Origin: Paracyclopina nana
Taxonomy: Eukaryota > Arthropoda > Copepoda > Cyclopoida > Cyclopettidae
Length of the DNA stretch: 64,000 nucleotides
Direction of reading: 5' to 3'
Assembly (NCBI GenBank): GCA_019096065.1
Contig: JAGUCH010000003.1
Location: 7,192,001-7,256,000, forward strand
The position numbers and the translations under genes are program-made. Below are positions 33,660 to 48,200 of this stretch, one piece after another (within the stretch, counting starts at the first letter, position 1; each line of letters begins with the position of its first letter). Under the pieces are notes generated by a model. It searched no databases. It had not been told where the DNA came from and saw nothing but the letters and a program-made list of their open reading frames with translations.

Positions 33660-36600
33660 TTTTCCCCAGCCGACCTGATTTCTTAGGGCTATCTGCAGTC
33701 ATTAACTAATGTATGATATGTATCAGCATTAGAGTTTTTTGCCTAAAGACTTTTTAACGTAAGGGTCATGGTACTCCGAGCCCATCTTGTCTTTGTTGAG
33801 ACAATGCTGCAGAAATTACAAGCTTTCTCAAACTTATTTGTAAATCGTACATCTTTCCTGTTCAAGGAAATAGTTATTCAAAGCGCTATCTAATATAGTG
33901 CTCTTTCAAGCGAATGTCCGCGGGTTTTCTACTCAATTGGTGGGTGCATACGAATATTGCCATTGTCAAACAGATTCTTTTGTCAAAACTTGTGTAGGGA
34001 AAAAATCCTTTTTCTGGACCATTTGCTTTTTGTCGCGTCTCGCATTTGTCAGGTTTTTTTTATTTTCCACTCCTGACGTGTGCCATACAACCAGAGAAAG
34101 AGATGAAATACGACTGCAATTTCCAATGTGATGCGAAATCTATTTTGGGACGCGCAATCGCTGCCAAAAGGTCAAAAGCTTTCAGCCTTTTCCGTCGTCG
34201 TCGCTTGGCACCTTATGATTATTTTTATTTTCACTACGCAATTTTCGGCCACATTTGCAGGTTATTTCAGACTGCAGCAGCATAATAAGGCAGCCTTTAA
34301 GAAACTTTTTTGCTGACTCGAGTTGCTGTGGCCTCAAATTAAAAGTGCATAAAATTGGCTCGAACTTGTCTCGCCTGCATGCGGGTCATAAGTGCAACAA
34401 CAACTGTATACATACAAGTGATTGCGTCTTGCAATTACAGAATGACAAATTGCACACGCATTCGCCAAATGGAGACTGAAGTCATTGTGTGTTTTTTTAT
34501 TGAGGATTTTCTTTCAAAAAGTGTGCCTTCTAGGTAATGAGCCCATTTTTTGGACGGATATGAGAAAGTAATTACTGGGGAAAACTCCGCTCTCAACTTG
34601 GAGGAATATGGAAATCCATTTTTTATCAGATGACACGCAAGATCTGGGGGTCACCGTTGCATACTCTCTATCCTCGTTTATGGGCATTTCATAGGGAATT
34701 ATTACTCGTTCACGCCGCGCGCGAAGTGTGCAGCATCTGCTGCAGTTGCGGGGTCATTTGAAGGCAGAAAAAAGTAGAGTTCTCTCCCATATACTGCTCT
34801 GGGGGTCATATTTTTGCGTCGAGTCACGCCTGACTTGGATCATAAGAGGGGGCACGATTTTACCAACCCTATAAAAGCTAGCCATTAAAATCAAAACAGT
34901 GTTAATGTGTAGCAACATCGTGTCGTGATGCCCCATAGCTGCGGGTGGTCCACCCTAAAAAGTATCAACAAGAGTCATATTTTCCAATATACTACATATC
35001 AAAGGAGGAGAACCGGTCAGCTGCAAATGCATTGCAGCATCATCCGCTGAGAAGCATGATGGCTGCAAAGAAGCTGGCATAACATGCACAGCTCAAATAT
35101 CCTGGCTGAGTGAAATTATAAAGGGCAAGGCTGGGATTGCGTTACAGATTCTCAATTAACTCTGAATAGCCATGAAACACAATCAGGTCGGGTAGATGAT
35201 GATGCGTCGTCGTCTTGCGCGAATTTTTTTGAATTTTTTTATGCTGACCAATTCGAGCGTGATCCATATGGTTTGACCCTGGCTGTTTCGCCTATCATGC
35301 ACGCCATTATAAGAAGATCTGCACTCTGAGCCAATTGGCTGCCAAAAAAAGAAGGCTACCGAAAGTTGAAATCTGTGGAAATAGGAGAGGCCGCGTGCAG
35401 GCCAGTGCACCTCTGTTTTTGGGGAGACACCATTTATGGTCATTTTTGCCCCCACCGTGCCTTCTGATTCAATTTAGATTGGAGTGGACCTCCTTCTGGC
35501 TAGCTTAGCATCGCATCATGAGTAGCAAAATACCTTTAGCAGCTAGCAGGCCCTCCTCACCTGCTAATTGAAATGTTAGCCTTGTCTTGACCATTCCAGT
35601 CACGATCTATTTGTGTCACACCGGGAGCAAATTTATTTGGCCCGAAACAAAGTAATGGCCAGCTATCAGAGTCTCCGCGGGTTGTCTGGCAAATGAAGTC
35701 GGCAGTATCTAACTGGTACACGTCGATATTGATGATATTGCATGCCAGCTACCCCTCTTAAAATTTTAATAGATGAGCGGGGCCCGAATTTTTCCAATTA
35801 TTGCTTTTGCTCCTATAAAAGGAAGCCAATGGCATTCTTATTAAAATGTAAAGAAAGAACAGCATGGTCATCAAGTAAATCACCACCACTGGCTCAATGT
35901 ATGATGATGATGATAGTGGTAGAAGTTTGATGGTCATGAAGAAAAATGGCTTTTGAGGGTCAAACCGAGTCAAAGCTAGTAGCTATTTATAAAAGCAAAT
36001 TCAATTCTGCGCGCGCGAGAGAGAATCACGCTGGGAGTCGAATTAGCTGGATGCTTCTCTATCAAAGGGTTCAAAGTGGTCTTTCAACTGGCATTATTTT
36101 GTGGCATTGCTGCTGCTGCAGCTCGTGTGTGTCCCTCTGGCACATAAAATTGGAGAAAGATGACTCGAACAAATTCGCAACTCGCCGTAATAAAACGCGA
36201 GCTCAGGTGAAGCACCAACCGAGTTTTCCAGGTAAAGGAGGGGAGTTAAAAGTGCATTAAGCATTGTGATGGCCATAAGTTCCAGCAGTTTATTTTCCAA
36301 TTACCGAGGCGTTTGGACAGCGCTCGGAGAAAATGAGGTTTTTGGCTGAGGAGCAACACAATATGCATAACTCGATGTCAAAACTGTCGAATGGCTAACG
36401 AACGAAGCAGCTAGCATATGGTGGTGGTATGCAGGCACGATCTGATATTTTAGTCCAGACTGGTGGCTATCCAGGGGTCCAACGAGAACGAAATGAATTT
36501 CATAATTCCCCCGCAGTGATCTGCTGCCGCACGCGGCTAGTCCGGTCAAGCATCAGCTCAAGACTTTTGACTCTGACAAGTTTAGGTTGCACGCAGCATG

Positions 36601-37201
36601 AGGCCCAAATCTGGATATGGTCATGGATATCAGCTCTAAAAACTCTGGAGAAATGAAATGATATACCCACCTCTTTCGCAGTGGGATATATGGATAAAAG
36701 ATGGCTACCATTAAACTTGTCCCTTTACATTAAAGCATATCAGTGCTAATTTCATTTCACCATTTCTCTAGCTCCTCTTCGCGGTGACGGCCTACTAATG
36801 CAATTTGAAAAGATGGAGATTCTGCTCGAGTGGGCCTTTATTAGTGAGACTTTCCGCTTTTTCTGTCCATTTCTTTTTTGCATGGCTAAAAAAGCGCTGC
36901 TGCTTAAATATTGATAGTACCATAACCTGTTTTTGCCACCCAGTAGCAGAAGAAGGCTTTCTGGCAAAAAATTATAATCCTCGTTGTTCCGTAGTGGGTC
37001 AAAAAGCATCAGGTACCATCTGTACAGCGGAATGGTGCTTTAAAAGCAACTCTAATGGCATTTCTGGAATCTCCTGGAGGAGCAGCTGGACTTGCACATG
37101 CATGCATATATAAAAATGTGTGAGAATTTCGGGTAATTGTGATGCTAATACTTTGTGTGTGCTGCATGTCTGTTGCTTTCTTCCTGGTCCATACATTTGA
37201 G

Positions 37202-37260
37202 GGTCACCAACGGACTGGCCTCAAATACCCCGAGGGGGTCGGGACGGAGGTCACCAACGG
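37202..37260 (+). repeat. 12-bp direct repeat in a GC-rich patch
   Basis: GGTCACCAACGG occurs at 37202-37213 and exactly again at 37249-37260, with CCCCGAGGGGGTCGGG between. It stands out from AT-rich surroundings. It could be a pair of factor sites or a duplication scar. Confidence 0.4.
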
Positions 37261-38395
37261 TCAAAGGCATTGAGGCCAGAAGTAGCCGAAGCTATCTCCT
37301 CATTCTCACTTGGCTGTCGAAAGTTAATGAAGCGTGCGCTGCCTTAAAATGGGTCAAAGTGGCTGGCAGTGGTCAAGGAAGTCTTCCGGGTCCGATTTGC
37401 AGCGAGAAAAGAAGAGTGATATAGCTTTATTCATAGAAATTATAGGAAATCGATCCTGTTGGGCATCCATGATAGTAGACTGTGAAAAAAATCTGGTACG
37501 GGCCTCTCAAAAGCCGATACTGCTGCTATCTAGCTGCTTAGCATTTGAGAAGGAGAAACACGATTCTTCTGGTTGTGTGCAAGCTCATTAGCATAACTGC
37601 TCGCTGATTATCTGTGTCCCTATCCTTCCCCCTGGGACTGACAATGTACGTCTGGGTCAAAAGCTGCAATGCCGTATTACCGTGGAGCTATACTCCTATA
37701 AAGCCAATAGGACAATGGGGCTATGCTAGCTCTACTCTCGAGCACAAAAAACAGCTCCACTTGCATATCAATGAGCAGCGCCAAATACTTACAGCAGTTG
37801 TAGTATTTTGCATTTCGTTTGTGCTAATAATACTAGTCAAAGGGAATTTATCAGCGCTAATGTAATGGATGTGCTCATCTCGGAAAGAAGGGTATAGAAA
37901 AAAGTGGGTACTTTGACTTTCAGTCTGCTCCCACACTTTTTCCCATATTAGTCATCTCTCCTTGCTTTTGACGCAACCTGAGAATGCACCAGGGATTTTT
38001 TGGGCTCTGGAGTATTTCTTAGCTCTTTTGTTATGACCAATTGGGCAAGAAAATATATGATGATGTTTATCAAAGCCCCAGGGACACAGCATCTGCTTCT
38101 ACTGCAGCGAACGAGCTAGCAAGCTGCTGAAAAGCAACAATACGACGGACAACATTAGTTTCAAAGCTACAATTGCCATTGATGACCTTCATTCCCCTAC
38201 CACCCAAGGGTTAGTACAAGCTGAGAAAAAAGCCAGCTGGTTTTTTTTCTGTCGCCATAATTTCCAGACTGCAGGGAACAATGGACGGGATTAATTCAAT
38301 GAGGACGACACTGCTAAATGAGTAAATAGTTGATCCTCAGACCATTAAAAAGTATGTCTTCTTCGTCAATTACTTGATTATGAAGAGCTTCATGA

Positions 38396-38401
38396 TTTAT
38401 T
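38396..38401 (-). terminator. Polyadenylation signal for the EF-hand gene
   Basis: AATAAA on the minus strand about 115 nt past the stop codon of the NCS-like gene. Confidence 0.55.
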
Positions 38402-38516
38402 ATGAGCAATATGCTGATAACACATATACATACGTACATGCTAATTAAGCACTTTTTAATAGTCTGGATATTTATGGCAGAGGTTGAGAAGCCGTTGGGA
38501 GAATATGGCCAATTAT

Positions 38517-39231
38517 TCATTCTGGTTGGAGAACATTCAGAATTTTCATTGTGAGCATTGTGGCGACTTTTTCGTGAGCTAAAGTCGCAGTGACGAACTC
38601 GTCCTCTGTGATTTTGCCATCGTGGTTTTTGTCCATCTCTGTGAACGCCTGATTTGCCATCTCGTGCTCTCGAATGGTTTCAAGCTCCACAGGGCTGAAG
38701 AGGCACTGGATGTCTTTGACGAATTTCTTCATTTCCTTCTGCGAAATGACTCCGTCGTTGTTCTCGTCAAACCTTGAAGAGAAAGCGAGCAAGTTTCAGA
38801 AAAATGGGGGGACAACTTTATATTCATGAAATGCCCCAAAGCCCAAAGCTGAGGGCATTAAAGAGCGTTGTAGTTGGTACTACTCACACCCGAAATATTT
38901 GACGTAGGTTTTGCTCAGGTGTCCCCTCGGACATGATAAACATCACAGTCATGAGCTCTCTAAAGCTGATGGTGCCGTCCCCGTTTTTGTCGTAAATGTT
39001 GAAAATGCGCTTTTCGATCCTCTCGAATTTCTTGGAAGGGTAGCATTTCCTCGTGATGCTTCTGAAATCCTTCCTATCGATGACGCCCTTGGGATGTTTG
39101 GCTATGAAGTTGTCAAAGTGATAGCGCAGCATTTCACGATCCTTGAGTTCGGTGTTGGCTGTCAAATAGTCCAGCTCTTGTGTGCCTAGTGATACTTTCC
39201 GAGAGTTTTGACGGCGGAAAAGGCTCGCCAT
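38517..39231 (-). CDS. Neuronal-calcium-sensor-like EF-hand protein
   Basis: Two coding exons on the minus strand (39231-38888 and 38772-38517) give 199 residues, the usual NCS size. EF1 is degenerate (about 45-56, KHPKGVIDRKDF), as in NCS proteins. EF2 (81-92, DKNGDGTISFRE), EF3 (117-128, DENNDGVISQKE) and EF4 (162-173, DKNHDGKITEDE) have complete calcium ligands. NCS proteins switch membrane or target binding with calcium in neurons and receptor cells. The model begins MASLFRRQ, so the N-myristoylation Gly2 of most NCS proteins is absent. The ATG lies seven bases after an acceptor (39240-39239), so an upstream exon exists and might supply a different N-terminus. It is not clearly frequenin, neurocalcin or KChIP; the subfamily is left open. 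Confidence 0.87.
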
Positions 39232-39240
39232 AGTGGATCT

Positions 39241-42200
39241 GAAATGGTCTGATATCTGGCCTCAATCCCACCTTTCCAGTTTCAGCTGTCCTCGCGAGCA
39301 GAATGCATTCCAACAAAAAGCTCAAGGTCTTCAAAGGCCACGGCAACACAGAGCGGAGGTAGAGTATGAAATATAAAAGACTTGCGAGTACCAGTATATG
39401 CGTGGAAATGTTCAGTGCAATGACTTTCTTTGTTGTTGTGAATCTTTCCACCGAGGAAGCTCAGTTGAGGCAAGAAAGTTCCACTTGCTTCGGCAGTTGA
39501 AGATAAATGATTTGTTATCTAATTAGGGCCACCGCAGCAGTATAAGATAGTAGATACAGAGATTATCACACAGTGTTTTTTAGTCTATACTACTATATAT
39601 AGGCTATGTAAATATAGTACACTTAGAAGTACAGATAACTGAAAGCTTTTAGTTGCAGGGTGAAGAAGCACTCGGGCTTGTTTCTCTAATTATTTGACTT
39701 GGAAAAAGTTGGACGACTAACCTGTATAAAAAGCAGGTAGTGTGTGGTATGTAGGTGCACAAACTGCATAAGTAAGTAGATAAGAGACCTGAAAAGTCTT
39801 TGAGCTACGCTTGTAGCAGTCAGGTAGTTATCAGTTTTGACTCGTAATTAAGCTTTGATTTGTTTCGTCATGATCATCATTATCGAGACCCGGAGCGTGA
39901 CAAATTGATTAGTGAATCCGGAGCGCGCAAAAAAGGCTGACAGCTTCGTTAGCGACAAGAATTATGTACAGCGAATTTCCAACCTCCTGCAAAGAACTAG
40001 ATGGCTTAGGATGTCACGTAGTTCATTGATTCATTTGTCCATTCATCGCGGGTGATTGTGTTCGACTGGCAGAAGAACAGGCCGCGATCATCAGGCATTT
40101 TTCATCTCCTCAAGAGTCACAGACGAAAGCTGACCTCATCAATTAGCATCATTATTTCTCACTCAACCTCTGCGGGAGAGCACAAAAAGCTACACATGCA
40201 TGGAAAGCTAAACAAAAATATGCCTAATTCGTTTAGAATGAAAATAAATGGCCCTGTTTTGTGCGCAAAGGCCCTAGTTAGAGTTTCCTGCCCCATTTCC
40301 GCAGCTGTTCTGACCTCTGCCCAATCATGGTATAGGGTGAAATCTAGATCACGTGACCCCTGAACTGGATTCCCATGAATAGGTAGCAGCCATACCTACC
40401 ATACAGTAGACAGACATAATTTGGATGATACTGCTACACACAATAAGGCACGAATGCCCAATTTGCCGGGCAATCTACCAACCTTCTTGGATCATGGTAC
40501 TTCCTGCCAGCCAAAATTCGGCTCCCTTACAATCAAAAATCCTAATTTGATACTGCTATGGTGGTGGATGGGTGGGTGGGAGCAAAAATCTAGAGCTGCA
40601 GACATAAACTTGCGAAAACTGGCCAAGATTAGGAAAACAATTGAGCTAGCAACGTCATTGCAAGATTGTCTGCTTCATGCAAGCACTATTTTGACGTGAG
40701 AGCTTGAGAATTCCCGATGAAATGTATGGCATAGACCAACATAATGATACATCCTTGCATCTGATGCACTTCAATCCCAGCTCTGCTCTGGTAGGAGCAA
40801 TCCCCCTAGCTAGCTGCTTGCTGCCTTGTTTGAATCAGTGGTGCACTTTTCAAAAAGAGATCATTTTTGAAATCCTGCCACAGTTGCAATGTATGATTTA
40901 AAATGAAGAAAATGTATTGAGAGTTCCAAGATTGGTGTAGTAGCGTGTAACCTGTAACGGGACCAAATTGAGTTTGAGTGCCTTACTTGAGGTGGCAAAA
41001 TTGCATGCGATCCATTATTTTTCTTGCTGCAGATTTTCCTGCTGCAGCATGACCTCCATGGCTGACCTCGTGGTACCCATAATGATTTTCCCAAGATTAT
41101 CCGGCCAATTGGACTAATATCCCACATTTCTCGGTCAGTTTCTCACACATATTTTCAGACTCGAAGAATTTCTGCCTCCAGGGACAGAGGACACATGGTG
41201 CAAAACTTGATTGATGAATTGTTATTTGACCTAGCACTGGACCTTTGATCAGACCTTCTTCCACACGCATGTGCACACTTAGTGCTGAGTGACTGCAAAA
41301 ACGCCTAATTTTCATGAACCAACTGTAGCTGGCAGCGTGAGTGAATAATGGTTTTCTGCTAAAGATATTGATTATCTCACTGTTTTTGAAAGGTGCCCTA
41401 TTTGACCCCTTTTGGTGCAATTCATTCTGACACATTTAATTTCACAGTTTACAGAAACAACAACAGTCCAGCAAGATTTCTGCTTTTTGCTTAGTCTTCC
41501 TCTTTAAGCCAAAGCAACGTCTGATTGGGGGTCAATTTTGAAGCAAAAAATACTGACTGACTGCAGAAATCAGTCAATGGCACGCAACAGTTCCAGCTTC
41601 TGACGAAGATGATGATAGGGGTCATTACGTGGCTGTAATTGACTTCTGGACTTACTTGCTTGGCCAGACAAAGAGAATTATTATTATAACTTCTTTTTCT
41701 CAAGCCCAAGAGGTTCGGAGCATTGAACAGGGTGATTAAAAAGTTGAAGCCTGACAGGCAGCCTAACCTCTGAATATTAGAATGTTGCAAAAGCAAATCG
41801 TGTGTGATCAGTCGTAGCTTTTTTGACTTACTTGATTGGGACACCCTGTCTCATGAGCCTTTGTAGTGGCGGCACAGTAGCGACTTTTGCTTTGAGCCTC
41901 CGTTAAAGTGTGTGGTCTGCACCTTAATAAAGAAAACGTCATTTAAAAAAAAGAGAAGTTTTCGCTCGCAAAAAAATAACAATAATTATTCAAGTGCCTA
42001 GCATATATCCTGCATGCGAAGAAAAATCGCCCATCAGTGATAGTCATCAGTACATTATGCACAATGTGGAATCGCGCGAAATCTTTCACGTGACATTGAG
42101 AAAATTACCATGTACTGGCTTGAGTAATAGCAATAAAAACATCAGCTATCACGAGGGCAATAAGGAAAAGCATTGCTGTCAATATATTAGCAGATAAAGT

Positions 42201-45200
42201 AGTATTTGCGAAGAACGTCCAGATTCTGTTTTCTCTTTTGAGATCCTAGGAGAATGCGTGATACAGTTATTAATACCATCGTCGTCAAGGTGATGCCTTT
42301 TTTGCTCTGAATGAAAGCAAACAAAAGCTAATTGTGGATCTGAAGCCATTTAAAGTCATATTCGCTTGGCAGTCGCCTATTGTGCGTCCATTGCTTGACG
42401 TGTAGTGTGTCTGGTCGACGCTGACAAATGATGACCCCAATCTTTATCCTGGTACAGCAAAAAGAGTTCTTCAACGAGTATATAGTGCTTGGGTTACAAA
42501 ACGTCCCATGCCATCATTATTCAAAACCAAGCGTGAGCTTTCAAAGGGCTGGTTGTACGACTACTAGATGTTTGTCATTCAAATTATACCCAAAACCATT
42601 TCAGCATTCGTTTAATCTGACTCCCCTTTGATCCACGCGCTCCAATTTGGCCCCCAACAGTACATCAGCTGTGGAACAGTAAATACTGGCAGCAAGTCAA
42701 TGGTGATTTTTAAAGATGCTCAGCTGGCTGCTGCTGATGAAGATGTGATCAATTTTCAAGCATGGCTGCGGAAATTGAATTTCATTTTCTGCTTCTTCAA
42801 GTTACTACTTCTGAGCCTCCTCGGAGAAATGAAGGCGATGAAGGATATTGATGATGACATTATTATGTGGCTCTCAAAATCAAGGCTAGTGATTTTAAAA
42901 TTGCAAAAATGCAGCCAGCCAGCAGCAGCAGCCGTGGATAATATAGAATTTCCATTGTGAACAGGATGATGATGGCGGCGGTTGTGTTCTCTATGGGAAA
43001 ATGGCAGCCAGCCGTCTTACGCCCCATTTACCCAACAGTGCAATGTGTACAAGAGATGAGGCAGCGTAAAACTTATAATAAAACATTATTTCAAGAGAAC
43101 AAACAATGATGCCTCGAAGAGGTTGCTCTCATTTTTCATCCGAGCGAACTCTCAACTGTCAATGCAATGATTTTTCATGAACCTCAAGTGAAATTAATGA
43201 ACTTCAAAACTAGCTGCAACCATGAGAAAATAAATAATTCAAGCATGCTACACATGGGAGAACTTGCGCTGGCCATGAGGAATTTGCATTTTAACCACAC
43301 AACAATAAAAAGGTTGACCACGTCAGTGCTGGAGACCAACCCAAGTTCCCCGTGTAAACTGCCCAACCCATCAAGTTTACTTCATCATGACGACGAAGAA
43401 GAAGCTCTTTCTGCCTAGGCCAGACGTGCAGATTAATAATTTCCCCCTTTGCAACTGCCTATTTTCAATTTTATGCGATGATGATGATGCCGCGCGCGTG
43501 CTTTATAGTAATCTGAGGAATTTTGACCATCATTAAGGCAACTCTGCTATTTAGTCATCCCGCAGGGCCATTTCGAAAATTTGGATGCCCCTTCGACGGC
43601 CGTTCGTTGCTTCATTAGGGCCGTTATCCCGACCGGCTACAGCAAAATATGGAAGTATGCAAATGAGAAATATGAAATATGGTGTCCGACCAGATGACCA
43701 GCGCCAAATTGGCCCCCGGCAACGAATATTTAGTGCGTCGTGACTCCTCTTCATAAGGGGATCACATCCTTTTCAAAAACCTATGAAAAATTCTTCGCAT
43801 TTTTTACCAGCTACGCTCTTACAGCTTTGTAGCCAAACTGGACTATGTGCGATGCTAGCTGCTGCTTCGTCGTGAGAGATCTTGTGTTTTTCTTGCACTT
43901 CTTTGTGCAAAAAATGCAGTTTTCACGCAAAGCATCGCGCGAGCACATAAAAGCGTGCATATTCTATTTTTTTCCATGCCACGCGAGCTCGTATTATTTA
44001 AGCTCTCAGACTTTCGAGAGTTGATTTGTGGCTTCTTCTTCAGTGGGAGTGAAATTGAATTTGGTTTGTTTTCTCAGTTACTCATGAATAAATACATGCC
44101 TTCTGCTCAGTTCTCAATAATATCTTGCACACGATTTTGGCCAAAGCTTGGTCTGTGGATCGCTTACCAGCTCGAAAATGGAGATTCCATAAACAAAAGT
44201 CTCACGTTTGTGACCCGACCGGCCAAATATGGTGGACAGAGATCAAAAGTGAAAATCGACATCATTCATATCACCCTTCGGCCTACCACAGCGCATGCAA
44301 AAAATGTCGCACCGAATTACCATCTACTATATTATTCTAGATTGGCTCGCGGATGATGGCAAAATTGTCGTCCGCTGCCACGCCACCAAGATCCAAGATT
44401 TGATGGAAAATATTCAGAATCAGGGAAATTAGGCAAGACAGTCAAATCATATTCAGCCTCCGAGGCTACCGATCACCCCCACGGCGCTGATATGCACATG
44501 CTCATAAAATTGACCATATTTCCAAGCCTATTCGTACCATTATGCATGCAAAGTAGTTCTTTTCCGAGACTCACGAAACAATATGACAGCTAGCTCAAAG
44601 CACGTTGGCCACAATTGAGATGATCAACGTTTTCCACCAAAATTGTGAGACTGAAGAAGTGTAACCAAAATGCCAGGTTTGTGGCTTCTGCATGGTAGCG
44701 ATGACTTGACAGTATATATAGCTCTGTTTGCATACATATAAAATAGTTGACCATGTGCCAAGCTGGCTCACGACTCCTCCAAAGCTCTCTCTCTCCCGCC
44801 TATCTAAATATCTATAAAATATTCTGAATCAAGCACCTGGAGCCAAATTCCAATCTCGCCTTTAAATCCACTCATAATATAGTACCACCACATGCATGCA
44901 TGCAGATGCTGGACCATATTACTAGCTGATAAAGACCCGAGCCCCATCAAGGCAGCAGCAATACGTGGTGTACTAGCTAGCATATGAGACTAGCCAGCAA
45001 GCTCCATAATTCTCGAAGCAATAAAGTTTAATTTCAGCATAATCACGATTCAGCCGCGGCTTTTTCTCCAGGGTCAAAATTCCATGCACGAAGCTCGTCC
45101 ACACCCGGTCAAAACTCAAAAGAAACTTCGGCCCCCTTTGAAAAAGAAAATGCTCCGCACACACCCCTCATTGAGAGCTGAAGCTGCCCTGAAAGGAATG

Positions 45201-48200
45201 TAAACAGCCAACATGTCCAAATGGCACAATAAAAATCATACTAAGTTCGTGCACAGCTCGTGCCCTCCACAAATAGTTTGGCAATCAAATCAGCTGAATT
45301 TTCTAATTACTACAAGCCTTGGGACTCGCCCTTTATCGACTCCTCCTTTTCATTGTAAGCGTGATTTTGAGCGGACTGTAAAATCTTTGAGGGAGCAGCA
45401 GCCACAAAAATGCTGTAACCAACTGTTTTGGCCATATTCAATAAGTTACATCGCAGAGATCATGCGCAAGAAAACTGTGAAATGGTCTGTGGTTCAACCC
45501 CTTATGATACTCTCCATATGTGGTCAAAAATTCCTTCAAGACTCCACTTATCTTTGGACTTGAGGGTGTGGCACCACAGCCTTTTAACCAAACAACAACA
45601 ACACCTTGGTCGAATCAATTTTCTTCTGCGTTCAACTCCTAAGAAATATGCAAGCACAGTATGTGGTATTTATTTTTTGGCAAATGAACCAAACGCTCAT
45701 TTACCTCGAAATTGCAAGCCTCAGTTGCAAGTCAAGTCGCTGTTCATAAAGTTTTCTAACTAAATATACTAGTTGGTGCTCTTGACAATTGGTGCATTTT
45801 CTGCATAAGACAAAAGGCAATGAAAAAAATAGCTAGGCGCCAGCTCTCAATAGTTTTTCTAGTTCTGGCACATCATCAGTTGTTCAATCTGTTCACCACC
45901 AAATGGTTATCACATGGATCAAATGGTATATTTCAGTAATTACACACGTCCAAAGCTCAATTAAGTCCACCCAAGGATCCACGATGGAGATAAACAAACG
46001 GAGTCTTTTCTTCAGCAATTAGACTGCAATTTCAGCCATCTGTCTGGCGACTCACTTTGAAGCCCAAAGATTTGCTTTGACCACCTTGAGACTTGATGGA
46101 ATAAAAATAGCTTCACCGTTGCATGTGAGCAGGGCGGATTACCAACTATCCAAAACTGTTGGCGGCCATTGTGTCATCTATTTTCAATGGTTGGGGTTCG
46201 CACAGCATAAACCTTTTCTTTTGGCTGCTAGCTGCTTGGCCAAGCCGGTCAACTTGGTTGATTCATGCATCATCTCTTTTGAGATGTCACTCAATCTTGG
46301 CAAGGCAGCTAGCATTCAAGACCGTGAAATACCAACAATTGTCGTAAAACCGACTTGTGATCACTTTCTAGTTTAACGGCCTCCCCCTTTTTTCAAGACC
46401 TCGTTAAATGATGAGATTTTGTGTGTGGCCTATGCCTATTTTCACTTTTTAGTGTGGTACAGTCCAAGAAATTACGACTGGGCTGTGATTGTAAAACCTT
46501 GACAGAGCTATCAAGATCTCAGATCGTGTTTGCGATAGTCCACGGGCTTATGGCAATGGTCAAATTATCTTCAACATCTTCTTCTATCCTGTGGTCATCT
46601 TGACAAGGCTTTGGCACTTTATTCGCGAGGTGATGCAGCCAAAGCAGGAATATTAAAGCTCCTGTCGTATATCTTAAACATTCCAAAAAAAAAATGTTTT
46701 CAAAATTAATGCCTCATTTAGAAAATTGGTTTGAAAATTAATTATTCTTTTTTAGATTGCATATTTGTTACTTTAAATTATTTATATGTAGGCTTTTCAA
46801 GCGCAAAAAGGTATTACGAGCCTTTCTTCAATACCTACTTTATTTAGTATGTTTGCAGGCAAATTAATTTCATGCAAAATATTGAACAAACTTCCACTCT
46901 AAGCACCAGAGCTCAAACATAATTACAAAAGGCTTCAAGATTTTGGCTCGAGGGGCTTGGTTGACAAAAGATGACCATGCGATCTGGATCTAGGCTGAGG
47001 TCATGATGCAGCAATCTGTGCCTTTTTCATGATGCCAAAGAATTTCTTCTGGCTGGACACAATTGGTGGGATTGGGACCACCCAATTTGTTTAGTTTAGC
47101 CGATCTCCATATATGTAAAAGAGCTTTTATTCTCGTAACGCTGCAATCAAACCCTCCATGAGGCTAGCCAGTCCCCAATAAATGTGTCGATTTCACGGAC
47201 AAGTATGACGGCCACGCTGTTGCACACTGGGGCAAAACAATTGAAATGGGCCATAAAAACGATGCTCGAGATTGCGCACATGCATGTTTACCATGCAATA
47301 TCGATGGAAAGTCTACGCCACTTTATGGTGTGTTTGGGTGGTCACACTGTGCTTCTTGCACCATCATCTGCAGCATCCAAATGAAGATATCTAATGCTGC
47401 TGGTGTTTCAAATTGTCCATCCACGAAATTGAGCAGTCCAAAAGTAATCTCGGACCCCTTTGTTGTTCAATGATGATGGCCACCACGTGTGCACCAAAAT
47501 TCGCTTGAATTCTCATTTTTTTAAAGGGTAAAAAAGCAGTGGAAAGTGAGTTTTCGAGAAAAGGCTCCAAATGGACATTGGTTACGGGATAGTTTGCATT
47601 GGGCAAAATAGGACAATAAAAGGTATTATAGTAGTTGAGGGCAAAAAGTTTACTACAGGCCAAAATGAAGTCACCAAGCAGGTAAGAGGAAACCAAGTTA
47701 GTAAATAAGTGATCTTGATGTTTAGGAGAGGGTGGTGTTTTTTTAAAAATGCAGCACAGAACCCTTTAAACAGATAGGGACCAAAGTTGTGTTTGTTGCT
47801 ATCTTCACCATTTTTTCTGACCAAATGGGTCCAAAACTACCTGCACATTAGGGGTGAAGCAAACTTTTAAAGGGTCCAGGCAGAAGGCTATCTGTTCAAG
47901 TTTTTTGCTCTGACCCATAAGTAACAGAGACAGACAAAGTAGTAGACATAAACCAGCCCCTTTTTTTCAATTTGCCTTTACGATTGTCAAAACCAAGTGG
48001 AGCAAGCAAAGTTGTCCACAATTTCTCTGCGGAGAAGATTCTGAAGATATGTACTACAGACGCATATGGTACAGCACAAGAAGCATCCATTCAAACGAAG
48101 ATAATCCGGGGACGGAAAACATGCAAAAAGTGGCCTGAAATGATTTTCTATTTAGAAGACTACAATACTCTTGACCCAGAGAAGCTCTCGCGATGCTTAG

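Larger units (their letters stand above)
32305..38395. other. 6-kb gap with a GC-rich patch; no recognised gene
   Basis: There is a GC- and CpG-rich patch at about 33290-33660, a CTCF-like motif at 33581-33590, a GC-rich patch with a 12-bp direct repeat at 37202-37260, and scattered GATG and GCTGCTGC runs. Frames are short and unlike known proteins. Many GGTCA/TGACC half-sites occur, but their excess over chance was not computed. Confidence 0.45.

Noticed and set aside
41727..41853. Inverted ACAGGGTG ends about 127 bp apart
   Set aside because: Only 8 bp match with no target duplication, which can occur by chance.
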